In this document: one piece after another, positions 19,855 through 28,533 of the stretch | Layout: the number at the start of each line of letters is the position of its first letter | Numbering within the stretch: position 1 is the stretch's first letter | From: Anastatus disparis | Taxonomy: Eukaryota > Arthropoda > Insecta > Hymenoptera > Eupelmidae | Reading direction: 5' to 3' | NCBI GenBank assembly: GCA_017163975.1 | Contig: JAFFSR010000397.1 | Span: forward strand, 1,052,501 to 1,116,500 | Length of the DNA stretch: 64,000 bases | The notes under the pieces: generated by a model | What the model was told of the DNA's origin: nothing | The model's input: only the letters and a program-made list of their open reading frames with translations | The model's database searches: none | Program-made: the position numbers and the translations under genes

Positions 19855-21477
19855 CTAGGTTCCTATATTGTTTCCTAATCGTAGCATGGGTAGGGTTTCA
19901 TTTAAAGTCAATAGTTTTTCGAAGAATTTTTCATCTAGACGTGTGATATTTAAGTGTATCTTGGGTATGTATATGAATTCTTCGGAGCTTCCTAAAGTTT
20001 TGAGTCCTGTGAGTGTAGTTTGATCGTGCCTGGCTGTGCATTTGGGTTTTAATTGGAGTATTCCTACTCCTGATATTTTTACAAGTTCATGCTGTTGTCC
20101 TGGATACAATATTTGTAGTATGCTTTCTTCATGTGTTGAGTAAAGCCATCCGTCCATGGATTTAAGGTGTACCCAATAAGGTCTATAACTATGTGATATA
20201 CTTATGGGACATTTATTTATATTATTATCACTTGGTTGATTCAGTAGTAAATACTCACATGCTATATTTGCACTGGTTTCATATATAGGTGCTACTCGTG
20301 TGCATATCTTGTTGTGTAAGGTGTGTTTGCAGGTTTGTAGGTCCAAATCTGACAGAAGGCTGTATGTCCTTTTGTCGTGACTGAGTGCTATATGTGACGT
20401 TTGTGGAATTATGAATGCACTAATTAGGTGGTCGTCTTGTTGTTGGGGTATGGGCACAGAATGTATTTTGTATAATTCTGTCGGAAATTTACTTAACATG
20501 GGTATCCTCATTTCTATTAAAAACCTTTTGTTTTTGTATCCTAGACGTACCGTTACTATTTCCGTCAGCTTATCCATTCGAGCATGAGCTATCGGGATAG
20601 GAAATTCATATTCAGGGTGTAAGTCTATGATTTGTTGTATTATTTTCTGTAAGTTTCCCGTAGTTAGTAATGAGGGGTGCATATGGCCTGTTCTGGCGGC
20701 GTTCACTGCTTCTTGCAAAGTTCTGAATGTTTCTTTACAAAGTGTTAACATTGTCTCTATGTAATTTATAGTTCCTGAGAAGTGTTTCATTACGCCTAAG
20801 TAATCCCATAAGTTGCTTATGTCGTCTAATTCTTTTATAACCTTTAGATAGAGTTCATAAGTTTTTTGTACGCCTTCCTTATTTTCATTTACCTGTTTGC
20901 TTATGGATGCCATTTTGTGTTGGACTATATGGGCTTCCTCTTTTCCAATTCGAGCCAGTTCGTTTTGTTTATCGTATAGTTCCTTGATGTGTTGTTCATA
21001 TATTTCTCCATCTTCTTGCGAAAGTGTTCCGAATAATGACCTACTGATGCTTCCTATAAATCCGAAAGGTACACTTCTTTTCTTTATTGCTGGGACGTTT
21101 GACGTAGTAGGCTCTAGGGACTCTACTTCGCTCATTGAATCGAGTAAGTCGTTGTGTAATTGGTTTACGAGTTTATTTTCTTTTTCGAGGTAATATATTC
21201 TTTTTACCAGTGTGTCACATAATTCTGGGTAGTCTTGGACATGTACACATTTATCTCTTAGTCCTTGAAACGTTCTTCGTATGAAAGTGGCGTTATATTC
21301 CAGTGGTTGCATGTCGATGAACACTAGTACCTTCCAGTCGGTTTCTGAATATCGTATGTTTTGTAATCTTTCATAATATATCCCTGGGTTATGGATGAGA
21401 GGTTGTAGAACATAATTATTGCTGGACTTCGACGCTGTTGCGGTTATCAGAATCATTAATGCCCAAGCAATCTTCAT
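19855..21477 (-). pseudogene. env: EnvA: F-type fusion glycoprotein ectodomain, 540 aa, frameshifted before its anchor
   Basis: Resembles the baculovirus F/errantivirus Env class. It has a signal peptide, the NPGIYYERL motif, a basic cleavage site KKR at residues 132-134, and directly after it a fusion-peptide-like stretch (residues 135-150, with GFIGSISRSLFG) followed by a coiled-coil region. The C-terminal part has CEYLLLNQP and GILQLKPKC, matched in EnvB and EnvC. The frame ends at 19855-19857 without a membrane anchor, which continues in another frame at 19466-19846. It is the only one of the three paralogs that keeps cleavage site and fusion peptide. ATG at 21477 directly follows TTTTATTTCAG, 15 nt after the pol stop. 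Confidence 0.85.
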
Positions 21478-21492
21478 CTGAAATAAAACGTT
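21478..21492 (-). promoter_or_regulatory. Splice-acceptor-like site directly before EnvA
   Basis: The sense strand reads GAACGTTTTATTTCAG and then the ATG. A spliced env mRNA is known for the gypsy errantivirus, so a site here is expected. Confidence 0.6.
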
Positions 21493-21936
21493 CTATTGTT
21501 GGTGAGCTGGTTTGATTTTGTCAATATGTTTTAGTATTCGTGCCCCCTCGTCATTTTTTAGAACGACGTTGTGTTTTTCTAAAATTCCTACTATCTTATA
21601 AGGTCCCTTGTATGTTTTGTCGAGTTTGTTTTTCCTGGGTTCTTTTAATACGTATACTAAGTCACCGATTGTATGTGGGTGTGTTTTAACCTTACGGTCG
21701 TAATATTGTTTATTCCTTTGTTTTGAGGTTAGTAACGATTTTGCTGCCATCTCTCGAGTGTCGTGTAGTTTACTTATTAATTCAGCCATGTAGGATGAGT
21801 ATGTGTCCAACTTATCCACGGGCAAGGAGCTAGGTGTTCTTGCAGGTTTACCGAATATTAGTTCGAAGGGCGTGAAACCAGTTGATTCATGTATACTTGT
21901 GTTATAGGAGAATATGGCAAAGGGCACGACCTTGTC
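21493..21936 (-). CDS. pol: pol segment 4: integrase C-terminal part
   Basis: Continues in frame after the TAG (which stands between Asp residues where integrases of this group usually have Trp). It has YNTSIHESTGFTPFEL, a helical region, then GDLVYVL and YKGPYKIV, a GPY/F-type C-terminal module that binds DNA. It ends 15 nt before the EnvA ATG; the start at 21927 is a GTG and not a genuine initiation site. Confidence 0.9.
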   Translation of the reverse strand, partial: DKVVPFAIFSYNTSIHESTGFTPFELIFGKPARTPSSLPVDKLDTYSSYMAELISKLHDTREMAAKSLLTSKQRNKQYYDRKVKTHPHTIGDLVYVLKEPRKNKLDKTYKGPYKIVGILEKHNVVLKNDEGARILKHIDKIKPAHQQ

Positions 21937-23529
21937 CTAATCCTCGTATTTTTCTATATAGTGGTGTATGTATTCTGTCAGGACTATATGGCTTCTTTCA
22001 AGTGAGCCATTGGATTGCGGGTGATATCCTGAAGTGGTTACCTGTTTGATCTTAAATAATTTTGCCAGTTCATGCATTATGTTTCCTATTAGCGCGGGGG
22101 CTTTATCGGATAATATGACGCGCGGGGCTCCGTATAAGGTTATTACGTGCCTAGCTAACGCATCTGCTATAGTTTCGGCCTTGGTATTTTTGATTGGCAC
22201 CGCTATGCAATATTTTGTTAGATTATCCTGTATCGTCAATATATGTCTATTTCCTTCGGATGTATTAGGTAGTGGCCCTACTGTATCTATTGAAATTTTG
22301 TCGAAGGGTTCTATGGGGGTGTCCGTTATTATCATGGGTTCCCTGTTTTTCACTCGTACAAGTTTTAATTCTTGACATTGCTGGCAGTGTCGTATATATT
22401 CAGTGACGTCTTCCTTTAATCCGTTCCAAAAGAATTTTTCTCGAATTCTTCGGTAAGTTTTAGTGACTCTCTTATGTCCTCCCACCATGCTGGTGTGGTA
22501 TTCTTCTATAATTCGGTTTTTCATGTCATCCGGAGGTATAGTTGTTGAGCCATAGCATATGAAGATTTGACAGTCGCAGTGATTTAATGCTTCTTTTAAT
22601 ATTTGTAAAAATGTTGAGAATGATATTTTATCGATTAGGTTATTTTGCTTAGAGATGCGAAGGGTTTTGATTTCGTATTCCTTTATGCATTTTGCTAGAT
22701 TCATCAGGGTTCCTCTAAGTTCTTGTTCTGAGAATGTTTCGAAGTGCCTTTTGGTGAGTACTGCATTTAGTAAGAATGTCTTGGTCCTTGGTGTTACTAT
22801 TACTTGCCCCTGTTTGGGCTTTAATCCCTTCATCTCATGTTTGTCTAATTGGTTTAGGTCTATTAATAATTTAGCGATTGGAGTAGTGAATTCGCAGTCT
22901 TCTGATATGAAGTGAAGTAGGTTATCCCGTTTGTGTGTTAATCCTTCGTTTATTAATTTTATTTGTAACACGCTATTCGGTGTTTTCATGAATTCGGGAT
23001 AAAATAATTCCGGGGGTATGGTGTCTGATATCTTAGGTGGGGGATATCGTACGTCATCGTTGTCACCCTCTGTTGAAGATTCGTCCGTACTGTTATCTTC
23101 CGGGATAGCTCCTAGTCTATCACGGAGATATGGTGGGGCGTTATGTCTGCTCGATTCGTTCTCCACCGGAGTAGAACGAGCTACAGGTCTATTCTTATTA
23201 AATGATTCGTCCCACCAATATTCGTCGAGCGATGTATCGTCGGAGTTTGAGCTCCTTCGAGGGGCTGATTCTATTACGGTGCTTTTAATTGGTGATTCCT
23301 CTTCACTGTTAGTTGTTTCATCCTGTGACGAGATTTGTTTCGTTAGAGGTGGCGTTTGTTTCACCAGACTTGGAAACCCACTGTTTCTTTTTCGAGGTAT
23401 AGGGGGCTCGATTTGTGAATCTGAGTCCTCAATTGGTTCAAATGTTACTCTTTTCGAGAATTTGACTGGGCGGATAGGTTTTGGATCGTTAGTTGAAGAA
23501 GTCGATGGTACAGAGTAACCTTCTGTGTC
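21937..23529 (-). CDS. pol: pol segment 3: acidic linker, inserted globular region and integrase catalytic core
   Basis: The frame continues past the TAA. About 110 residues of acidic Ser-rich linker are followed by a ~150-residue folded-looking region (LLHFISEDCEF, PKQGQVIVTPRT, KRHFETFS, CQIFICYGS) like the insert of insect 412-type Pol. Next come an integrase HH-CC zinc motif (EYHTSMVGGH, CQQC) and a catalytic core with D in SIDTVGP, D in ILSDKAP and E in SNGSLERSH. The second D context differs from the usual SDQG. It ends at TAG 21937-21939. Confidence 0.9.
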   Translation of the reverse strand, partial: DTEGYSVPSTSSTNDPKPIRPVKFSKRVTFEPIEDSDSQIEPPIPRKRNSGFPSLVKQTPPLTKQISSQDETTNSEEESPIKSTVIESAPRRSSNSDDTSLDEYWWDESFNKNRPVARSTPVENESSRHNAPPYLRDRLGAIPEDNSTDESSTEGDNDDVRYPPPKISDTIPPELFYPEFMKTPNSVLQIKLINEGLTHKRDNLLHFISEDCEFTTPIAKLLIDLNQLDKHEMKGLKPKQGQVIVTPRTKTFLLNAVLTKRHFETFSEQELRGTLMNLAKCIKEYEIKTLRISKQNNLIDKISFSTFLQILKEALNHCDCQIFICYGSTTIPPDDMKNRIIEEYHTSMVGGHKRVTKTYRRIREKFFWNGLKEDVTEYIRHCQQCQELKLVRVKNREPMIITDTPIEPFDKISIDTVGPLPNTSEGNRHILTIQDNLTKYCIAVPIKNTKAETIADALARHVITLYGAPRVILSDKAPALIGNIMHELAKLFKIKQVTTSGYHPQSNGSLERSHIVLTEYIHHYIEKYED

Positions 23530-24786
23530 TTAAACTGATCGGGTATTTATATCCTTTTTCCTTGAAAGGCTTGGTTCTTTTTCTTTAGCCAGCGTAGGTT
23601 TTAAGGCTGGTCTACGTGAAGGTGGTGGTTCTGATCTGCTACGTTTTTCCTTGGTGCTAGGTGGAGGGGGTGCTCGCTCCTTGCTGGCATGCCTAGTCCT
23701 TACTCTATCGGCTATAGTTGTTCCTGAAGTCGTTGAGGTTGATAACGACGGTGGAGGCTTAGTTTTAGCACCTGGAGGTCTTCCTCGAGGTTTCAAGGCT
23801 AGTGGAGCCTGAAGTTTTGCGGAAGAGCTTGTGGGTAGTGCTACTGCCTCTTCTGGTATCGGGTTTCTGGATAAAGCATCGGCATTGACGTTGAGTCGAC
23901 CTGGTTTATGAAGAAATTTATATTGATATTCTCTTAGCCGAGTTCGCCATCTTATTAACCTTTGGATTGGTGGTTTCACTGAATCGATCCATTTGAGTGG
24001 TTCGTGATCGCTTAGAAGTGTGAATTCTCGTCCGTATAGGTACGGCCGAAAGTGTAAAACAGCGTATATTATAGCTAAACATTCTTTTTCCGTTGTTGTG
24101 TAATTTTTTTCTGCTGGCTTCATCATTAGTGACATATACGCTATAGGTTGATTTTGACCTATTTCTCCTTGACTAAGCACAGCACCTACGGCGTAGTCAG
24201 ATGCGTCGGTGGTAAGTATAAATGGTTTTTCAAAATTAGGGTGTTGTAGAACCGGTGCCTTGCATAAGGCGTTTTTCAAATCTTCGAAGCTTTCTTCGTG
24301 TTTTTCTGTCCATTCAAAAGGAACTGTCTTCTTTAGAAGGTCAGATAGAGGTCTTGCCCTTGCTGAAAATCCTTCTATGAATCTTCGGTAGTAACCAGCT
24401 AGTCCCAAAAATTGTCTTATATTAGTTTGTGTTTTAGGTTTCGGAAAGTTCCTGACAGCCATTGTCTTTTTAGGGTCTGGTTTAACTCCTTCCTCTGAGA
24501 TGATATGTCCTAAGTATTCTACCTCGGTGCGCAAAAATTCGCACTTATCTGGTTGCAACGAGAGTTTAGCATCGAGAAGTCGATTGAAGAGTCGTCGCAC
24601 CTTTTTCTCGTGTCCTACCAGGTCTGAGGCGAAGATAATGACGTCGTCTAAGTAAACTAGTAATTCCGAGTCTTGCAGACCTAATAAAACTAGGTTCATG
24701 AACCTTTGGAAGGTTGCGGGTGCCGAGCGAAGGCCAAACGGCATTCTTATGTAATGATAATGTCCAGTAGCTGAACTGAAAACAGT
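23530..24786 (-). CDS. pol: pol segment 2: C-terminal half of reverse transcriptase, RNase H and basic Pro-rich linker
   Basis: In the same frame as segment 1. It has RMPFGLRSAPATFQRF, YLDDVIIFA (catalytic YLDD), LGLAGYYRRFI, the RNase H start LTTDASDYAVGAVLSQ and the conserved SDHEPLKWI and NVNADALSR. After RNase H comes a ~100-residue basic Pro/Ser/Arg-rich linker containing an AT-hook-like PRGRPPGAK. It ends at TAA 23530-23532. Confidence 0.9.
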   Translation of the reverse strand, partial: TVFSSATGHYHYIRMPFGLRSAPATFQRFMNLVLLGLQDSELLVYLDDVIIFASDLVGHEKKVRRLFNRLLDAKLSLQPDKCEFLRTEVEYLGHIISEEGVKPDPKKTMAVRNFPKPKTQTNIRQFLGLAGYYRRFIEGFSARARPLSDLLKKTVPFEWTEKHEESFEDLKNALCKAPVLQHPNFEKPFILTTDASDYAVGAVLSQGEIGQNQPIAYMSLMMKPAEKNYTTTEKECLAIIYAVLHFRPYLYGREFTLLSDHEPLKWIDSVKPPIQRLIRWRTRLREYQYKFLHKPGRLNVNADALSRNPIPEEAVALPTSSSAKLQAPLALKPRGRPPGAKTKPPPSLSTSTTSGTTIADRVRTRHASKERAPPPPSTKEKRSRSEPPPSRRPALKPTLAKEKEPSLSRKKDINTRSV

Positions 24787-25989
24787 CTAATGCCTATCCG
24801 CTTCGTTTACTTCGATTTGATGAAATCCTGAAGCTAGATCGAAGATAGAAAAATATTTCGCTCCCCCGAGACGATCTAAGATTTCTGTAATGTTTGGAAG
24901 GGGGTGTGCGTCGCCTATTGTCTTTTCGTTAAGGGCTCTGTAATCTATCACCATTCGCCATCTCTTGTTTCCCTTAGAATCATTTTTCTTTGGTACTATC
25001 CATAGTGGCGAGTTATACGGTGATTTTGAGTTTTCAATTATTCCATCGTTTAACAATTTTGTCACTTGGCGTTGTATTTCCTCTTTGTGCACGGTAGGGT
25101 ATCTGTACTGTTTGCCAAATACAGGTGCATCATCCTTTGTAGGGATACAGTGTTTTAAGACGTCTGTGGCTGGTAGTTTGTCTCCAGGCAGATGAAATAA
25201 CTGAGGGTAGTCGGCGACTATTCGCAGGACATGTTGCTTTTCCTCTTCGTTTAAATGCTCTAATCGTAAGCTGTCCAGGATCCTTTGAAGTCTTTCGTCC
25301 GCAGAAAGGTCCAATCCTGAATCTTCACTGTCGAAGAAATCTTCTGATTCTTCGAATACTTCATATGCCTGTAATTCTTGTGGTGGTATTTCTATTTCTG
25401 CATCTTCTTCGTATGAGTTGATCGCCATTACAACGCACTTATGTTGGTCATTGGTTACTATTGCTTCTCCGATAAAGATATTTTCGGGAGTATTTAAACG
25501 CAGAATGTATCCTGTTTTTAGGATAGATGGTTCCAGATTTATGGTGATTGGCGTCTTTGACCGAGCCTGTAGAATGTACCTTGTCGGTTTGGGTGCCCTA
25601 TATTCATAATTTACAAATCTTACCGGGTGTATCGGTTGAGATGAGGTTATGAGCGCATTATGATGGAAGGAAATTTCGGCTGATTCATTTCTTAAAAAGT
25701 CGACTCCTAGGATTCCTGGCGCTGGTATGGGTAGACTCCCAGTTACGACTTGGAATCTAATTGGTTTGTCGAACAGAGTGATCTCTGTGGATCCAGCTGT
25801 GTTAAATGAGTCGGTGGTAATACCTGTAATGGTCATTGCCTCATGAGCGGCAATGACAGTTCTGGGGTGTAAGGCTCTTACGTGGATTAAATTTATTTCT
25901 GCTCCTGTATCTATTAAAAATTCTGTTCTTCCTCTTAGTTCTGGTGCTTCTAGTATTATTACTGGACCTGTTCCCTTGCTGCAGGTTCC
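24787..25989 (-). CDS. pol: pol segment 1: aspartic protease and N-terminal half of reverse transcriptase
   Basis: The protease active site FLIDTGAEINLI lies at about 25880-25915, directly after the gag stop; the flap region and GILGVDFL follow. After a ~130-residue acidic connector, RT begins with CIPTKDDAPV, RYPTVHKEEIQRQV, SPLWIVPKKN, WRMVIDYRALNEKT and the catalytic-motif A segment FDLASGFHQIEV. It ends at TAG 24787-24789, just before the region leading to YLDD. Confidence 0.9.
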   Translation of the reverse strand, partial: GTCSKGTGPVIILEAPELRGRTEFLIDTGAEINLIHVRALHPRTVIAAHEAMTITGITTDSFNTAGSTEITLFDKPIRFQVVTGSLPIPAPGILGVDFLRNESAEISFHHNALITSSQPIHPVRFVNYEYRAPKPTRYILQARSKTPITINLEPSILKTGYILRLNTPENIFIGEAIVTNDQHKCVVMAINSYEEDAEIEIPPQELQAYEVFEESEDFFDSEDSGLDLSADERLQRILDSLRLEHLNEEEKQHVLRIVADYPQLFHLPGDKLPATDVLKHCIPTKDDAPVFGKQYRYPTVHKEEIQRQVTKLLNDGIIENSKSPYNSPLWIVPKKNDSKGNKRWRMVIDYRALNEKTIGDAHPLPNITEILDRLGGAKYFSIFDLASGFHQIEVNEADRH

Positions 25990-27356
25990 TCCTGTAGATC
26001 GGTTGCAGTTATAAATTTTACTGCTAGTGGGCGCTCTATGTTGGTTTTGCTCGTCGGGGCGTCCATCTGACGAGCAGGCGAGGAGTTTAAAGCTTCTGGT
26101 TGTTTTACAGGACGATAATTCATCGGTGGATACTGGGGCTGATATGGCGAGATGTATGGGTATGGATAAGGATATGGCATCGGAGGTATAGGGTGCATCG
26201 GCATGTATTGATAAGGGCCTTGAGGTATATATTGGGTGGAAACAGGCGGAGCCATTCTAGGCTCAGGGTACGCCATGGGTGTCCTTATATTATAATTTCT
26301 AGGCTCTCGTCTGTATTCGTTTTGACTTCTAGAAGTGTATGAGTTGTTCCTTTCATAGTTAGGATTTCCCCTAGCGGGATAATCAGAAGGGCTTTGTGAT
26401 CTAGAGTTGTTTCTCCCATAGGCATTATATCCGAATCTCCCTCTGTCGTCGCGTCCTGGTGAATCCGTACGGTTATATGGTCTGAAATTCCGTTCATTGG
26501 CAGCAGGTGACATACTCCTTCTATAAGGTTCGTTTTCATACCTTCCTCTTTCTTCTCGTCCTGGTGAGTCAGATCGGTTATAAGATCTGTAGCCTTGTTC
26601 GGTTCTCGCATGTGATTGCGTTCTCCAGGGTTGGCGATCGTCCTGAAATCGTACTTGTCTTTCCGTTTCCTTTGGCTTATCAATTGCTTCTACTAAGTGG
26701 AGTGATCCTTTCCTTTCGTTAGATGAGAGCATGTCTCTTTCTATTCTTTGGGCAATTTTCAATGCTGCGTTCAGTGTTGGTGGTTCCTGTACACTGACGG
26801 CGTACAGTAGATCGTCTGAGAGTCCTCTTTTAAAGGATTCTAGGGCTATGCCTTCTAGCATGGTAGTCATATGAGGGACTTGAGCGGCTTCAAATTTTTC
26901 CTTTAGTGAAGCTACGGCTCCCTCCATGAGACGCTTGATTCTACTGTAATATTCAATCACAGTTTCATTTCTTCTCATCCTTATCCCTTGTATTTCGGCG
27001 CAGTAATGGGAATATGTTTTCTTGGGGGAAAAATATTCTTTCAGTGCGTCTTTTAAGTTTTCTAGTGTATTAATGCGTGTTCCACTGACTGCGTCTCTTG
27101 CTGTGTCGCGAAGCTTGGCCACGACTCCCTTAAAGAAGGCGTTGTGTATCCCTTCTGGGCAAATGTTCAGTCCGTTTTCTACATCTTGTAGAAAAGTTTT
27201 AAGAGGCATGTTCTTACCGTCATATAAGGGAATGTGTAACAGTGCTTGTTGCACTGCCATGCATTCTCCCATAGTATTGAGTAATGCATCTGTAATATTT
27301 TGATGGTGCGTCAAATTAGCGATTCCTTGAGCCATTTCTGGGTCGTTGATTACCAT
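25959..27356 (-). CDS. gag: Gag, 465 aa, no zinc knuckle
   Basis: ATG at 27356. Residues ~1-215 form a helical capsid-like region (PLYDGKNMPLKTFLQDVEN, YFSPKKTYSHYCAEIQGI, NETVIEYYSRIKRLMEGA, FKRGLSDDLLYAV), typical of Ty3/gypsy Gag. The C-terminal half is basic, rich in Arg, Ser, Asn and Tyr, with a repeated YNRSDSPGREERGR / YNRTDSPGRDDRGR unit, and then Tyr/Pro-rich sequence (MPYPYPYPYISPYQPQYPP). No CCHC motif is present, as in many errantivirus-like Gags, where basic repeats may bind RNA instead. The ORF is intact and overlaps pol, which is in the -1 frame. Confidence 0.9.
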   Translation of the reverse strand: MVINDPEMAQGIANLTHHQNITDALLNTMGECMAVQQALLHIPLYDGKNMPLKTFLQDVENGLNICPEGIHNAFFKGVVAKLRDTARDAVSGTRINTLENLKDALKEYFSPKKTYSHYCAEIQGIRMRRNETVIEYYSRIKRLMEGAVASLKEKFEAAQVPHMTTMLEGIALESFKRGLSDDLLYAVSVQEPPTLNAALKIAQRIERDMLSSNERKGSLHLVEAIDKPKETERQVRFQDDRQPWRTQSHARTEQGYRSYNRSDSPGREERGRYENEPYRRSMSPAANERNFRPYNRTDSPGRDDRGRFGYNAYGRNNSRSQSPSDYPARGNPNYERNNSYTSRSQNEYRREPRNYNIRTPMAYPEPRMAPPVSTQYIPQGPYQYMPMHPIPPMPYPYPYPYISPYQPQYPPMNYRPVKQPEALNSSPARQMDAPTSKTNIERPLAVKFITATDLQEEPAAREQVQ

Positions 27357-27360
27357 GTCT

Positions 27361-27840
27361 TTATAAAGAATAAACTAAGTCTTTGAGTTTTTCTAGAATG
27401 GTCTTGGTTTTTCCCTTAGCTTCTTTTCGTAGGTATTCTAGATAATCTTGGTCTCCTTCTTGGTATATTCGTGTCCTTGAAGAATCGAACGTCGCACCAC
27501 TGCTTAGTAGTGGGCCGGGGCGTTTCGAGGGAATTACACTCTTGTGCTCACAAATCGTGTGTTCGTGGGTATATTTTGCCTGGCCTAATAATTCGACTGT
27601 AGGCGATGGATTGATGATCGTGGCTGTAGGTGTGACTTCTACAATTAAGGGTTTTGTTAATTCTTCGCGAGTGTCGTAAGCCTTGTGGGATCCTTTGACG
27701 TCCTTGAAAACAGTCGTGCCAATAGGTTCTACTTCTTCCGTTACTATAGTGCCGATTATGTCTAGTTTTCTTTCGATTGCTCTTTTAGTTGTTTTTCTTC
27801 TCCTTAGGATCCTTTTCCAATTGTCGCGGGCTCTGCTCAT
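27361..27840 (-). CDS. Pre-gag ORF, 159 aa, basic N terminus
   Basis: Function unknown. ATG at 27840; it overlaps the previous ORF by 56 nt in a different frame and its stop ends 4 nt before the gag ATG. The N terminus is highly basic (RARDNWKRILRRRKTTKRA), suggesting RNA binding or nuclear targeting. The middle is Thr/Pro/Val-rich. The tight packing suggests coupled termination-reinitiation or leaky scanning with gag. Confidence 0.65.
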   Translation of the reverse strand: MSRARDNWKRILRRRKTTKRAIERKLDIIGTIVTEEVEPIGTTVFKDVKGSHKAYDTREELTKPLIVEVTPTATIINPSPTVELLGQAKYTHEHTICEHKSVIPSKRPGPLLSSGATFDSSRTRIYQEGDQDYLEYLRKEAKGKTKTILEKLKDLVYSL

Positions 27841-28177
27841 TTATAGTATTTTCTTTTAGAGCGTAGATGACACGGGTTACTGTAGGTTTACCTGGTTTCA
27901 ATAACTTAATTAAGGTTTCTTCGGTGTCTTCTCCCTGAGGATTTTCGCTGTCGTTTAATATAAAGTCCAAGAATCGCTGATCAACTTCGTTTTCGTCGTA
28001 TGGTTGCAGGACAGACACGTTATTAGTTCCTCGGACAATATTTATTAATTCCGCACAATTTGCTGGGGTGTCTGGGTAGGTACCGTGTATGGTTATAGAA
28101 TGGATTTCCAATGGTGCTAGTAGTCGTTGTAACTTTTCTATTATGCTAGAGTCCTTAATTTCTCGTATTTTAAACAT
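27785..28177 (-). CDS. Pre-gag ORF, 130 aa
   Basis: Function unknown. ATG at 28177 directly after a run of about ten C in the sense strand. It begins MFKIREIKDSS, has a mixed alpha/beta-like N-terminal part, an acidic middle (NDSENPQGEDTEE) and a very basic end that overlaps the next ORF. No motif was recognised. Confidence 0.6.
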   Translation of the reverse strand: MFKIREIKDSSIIEKLQRLLAPLEIHSITIHGTYPDTPANCAELINIVRGTNNVSVLQPYDENEVDQRFLDFILNDSENPQGEDTEETLIKLLKPGKPTVTRVIYALKENTINEQSPRQLEKDPKEKKNN

Positions 28178-28190
28178 AGGGGGGGGGGTT
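28178..28190 (-). other. C-tract (sense) before the 130 aa ORF
   Basis: About ten consecutive G on the plus strand. Similar tracts precede two neighbouring ORF junctions. Confidence 0.8.
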
Positions 28191-28209
28191 TAAGAAAAAA
28201 AAATTGCTT

Positions 28210-28488
28210 TTATTTAAGTCTTAACTGCGAGAGTTTTTCTGCAAGTTTTTGTATTCGAGCGTCCTCTATTATTTGATGTGTGTCTAGATTGATAAGTTTA
28301 GTTTTTAACCAACGGTGCAATATTTTATGTCTATTGAGACAAGTGTAGTGGCAGGCTTTTAATACGTCTAACTTGTACTCTAGGGCTATCAAAGTTTCTT
28401 CTTGCGTTTCGTAAATTTCGTCGTATCTTTTCCCCCACTGCTCGCAGCGGTAAAGTCTCTCGTTAATTCTTTCTAAGAAACCGGACAT
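28210..28488 (-). CDS. Pre-gag ORF, 92 aa, helical (paralog of the 107 aa ORF)
   Basis: Function unknown. ATG at 28488 (MSGFLERINERLY). Predicted to be mostly helical and coiled-coil by its heptad spacing, with Cys-Trp near the start and HxxCxxRH in the middle. Its layout parallels the 107 aa ORF upstream (INER/EERI start, aromatic-acidic helix, a central Cys and Arg/Trp segment, Leu-Lys end), suggesting distant tandem duplication. Confidence 0.6.
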   Translation of the reverse strand: MSGFLERINERLYRCEQWGKRYDEIYETQEETLIALEYKLDVLKACHYTCLNRHKILHRWLKTKLINLDTHQIIEDARIQKLAEKLSQLRLK

Positions 28489-28519
28489 ATAGGTTATATA
28501 TATATATATATATATAAAA

Positions 28520-28533
28520 AAAAGGGGGGGGGC
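28520..28533 (-). other. C-tract (sense) between the 107 and 92 aa ORFs
   Basis: About nine G on the plus strand, immediately after the stop of the 107 aa ORF, and followed in the sense direction by a T-run and (TA)n. Confidence 0.8.

Larger units (their letters stand above)
21493..25989 (-). pseudogene. pol: pol polyprotein in one frame, interrupted by three in-frame stops
   Basis: All Pol domains lie in a single frame, -1 relative to gag and overlapping its end; the upper limit given is arbitrary within the overlap. Order: protease, reverse transcriptase, RNase H, a long linker, integrase with GPY/F-type end. Stops: TAG 24787-24789 in RT, TAA 23530-23532 in the linker, TAG 21937-21939 in the integrase. 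No frameshift is seen in about 1,500 codons, so the lesions are point changes only. Domain order puts it in Ty3/gypsy. The inserted globular region between RNase H and integrase resembles that of insect 412/mdg1-type elements. Confidence 0.9.
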
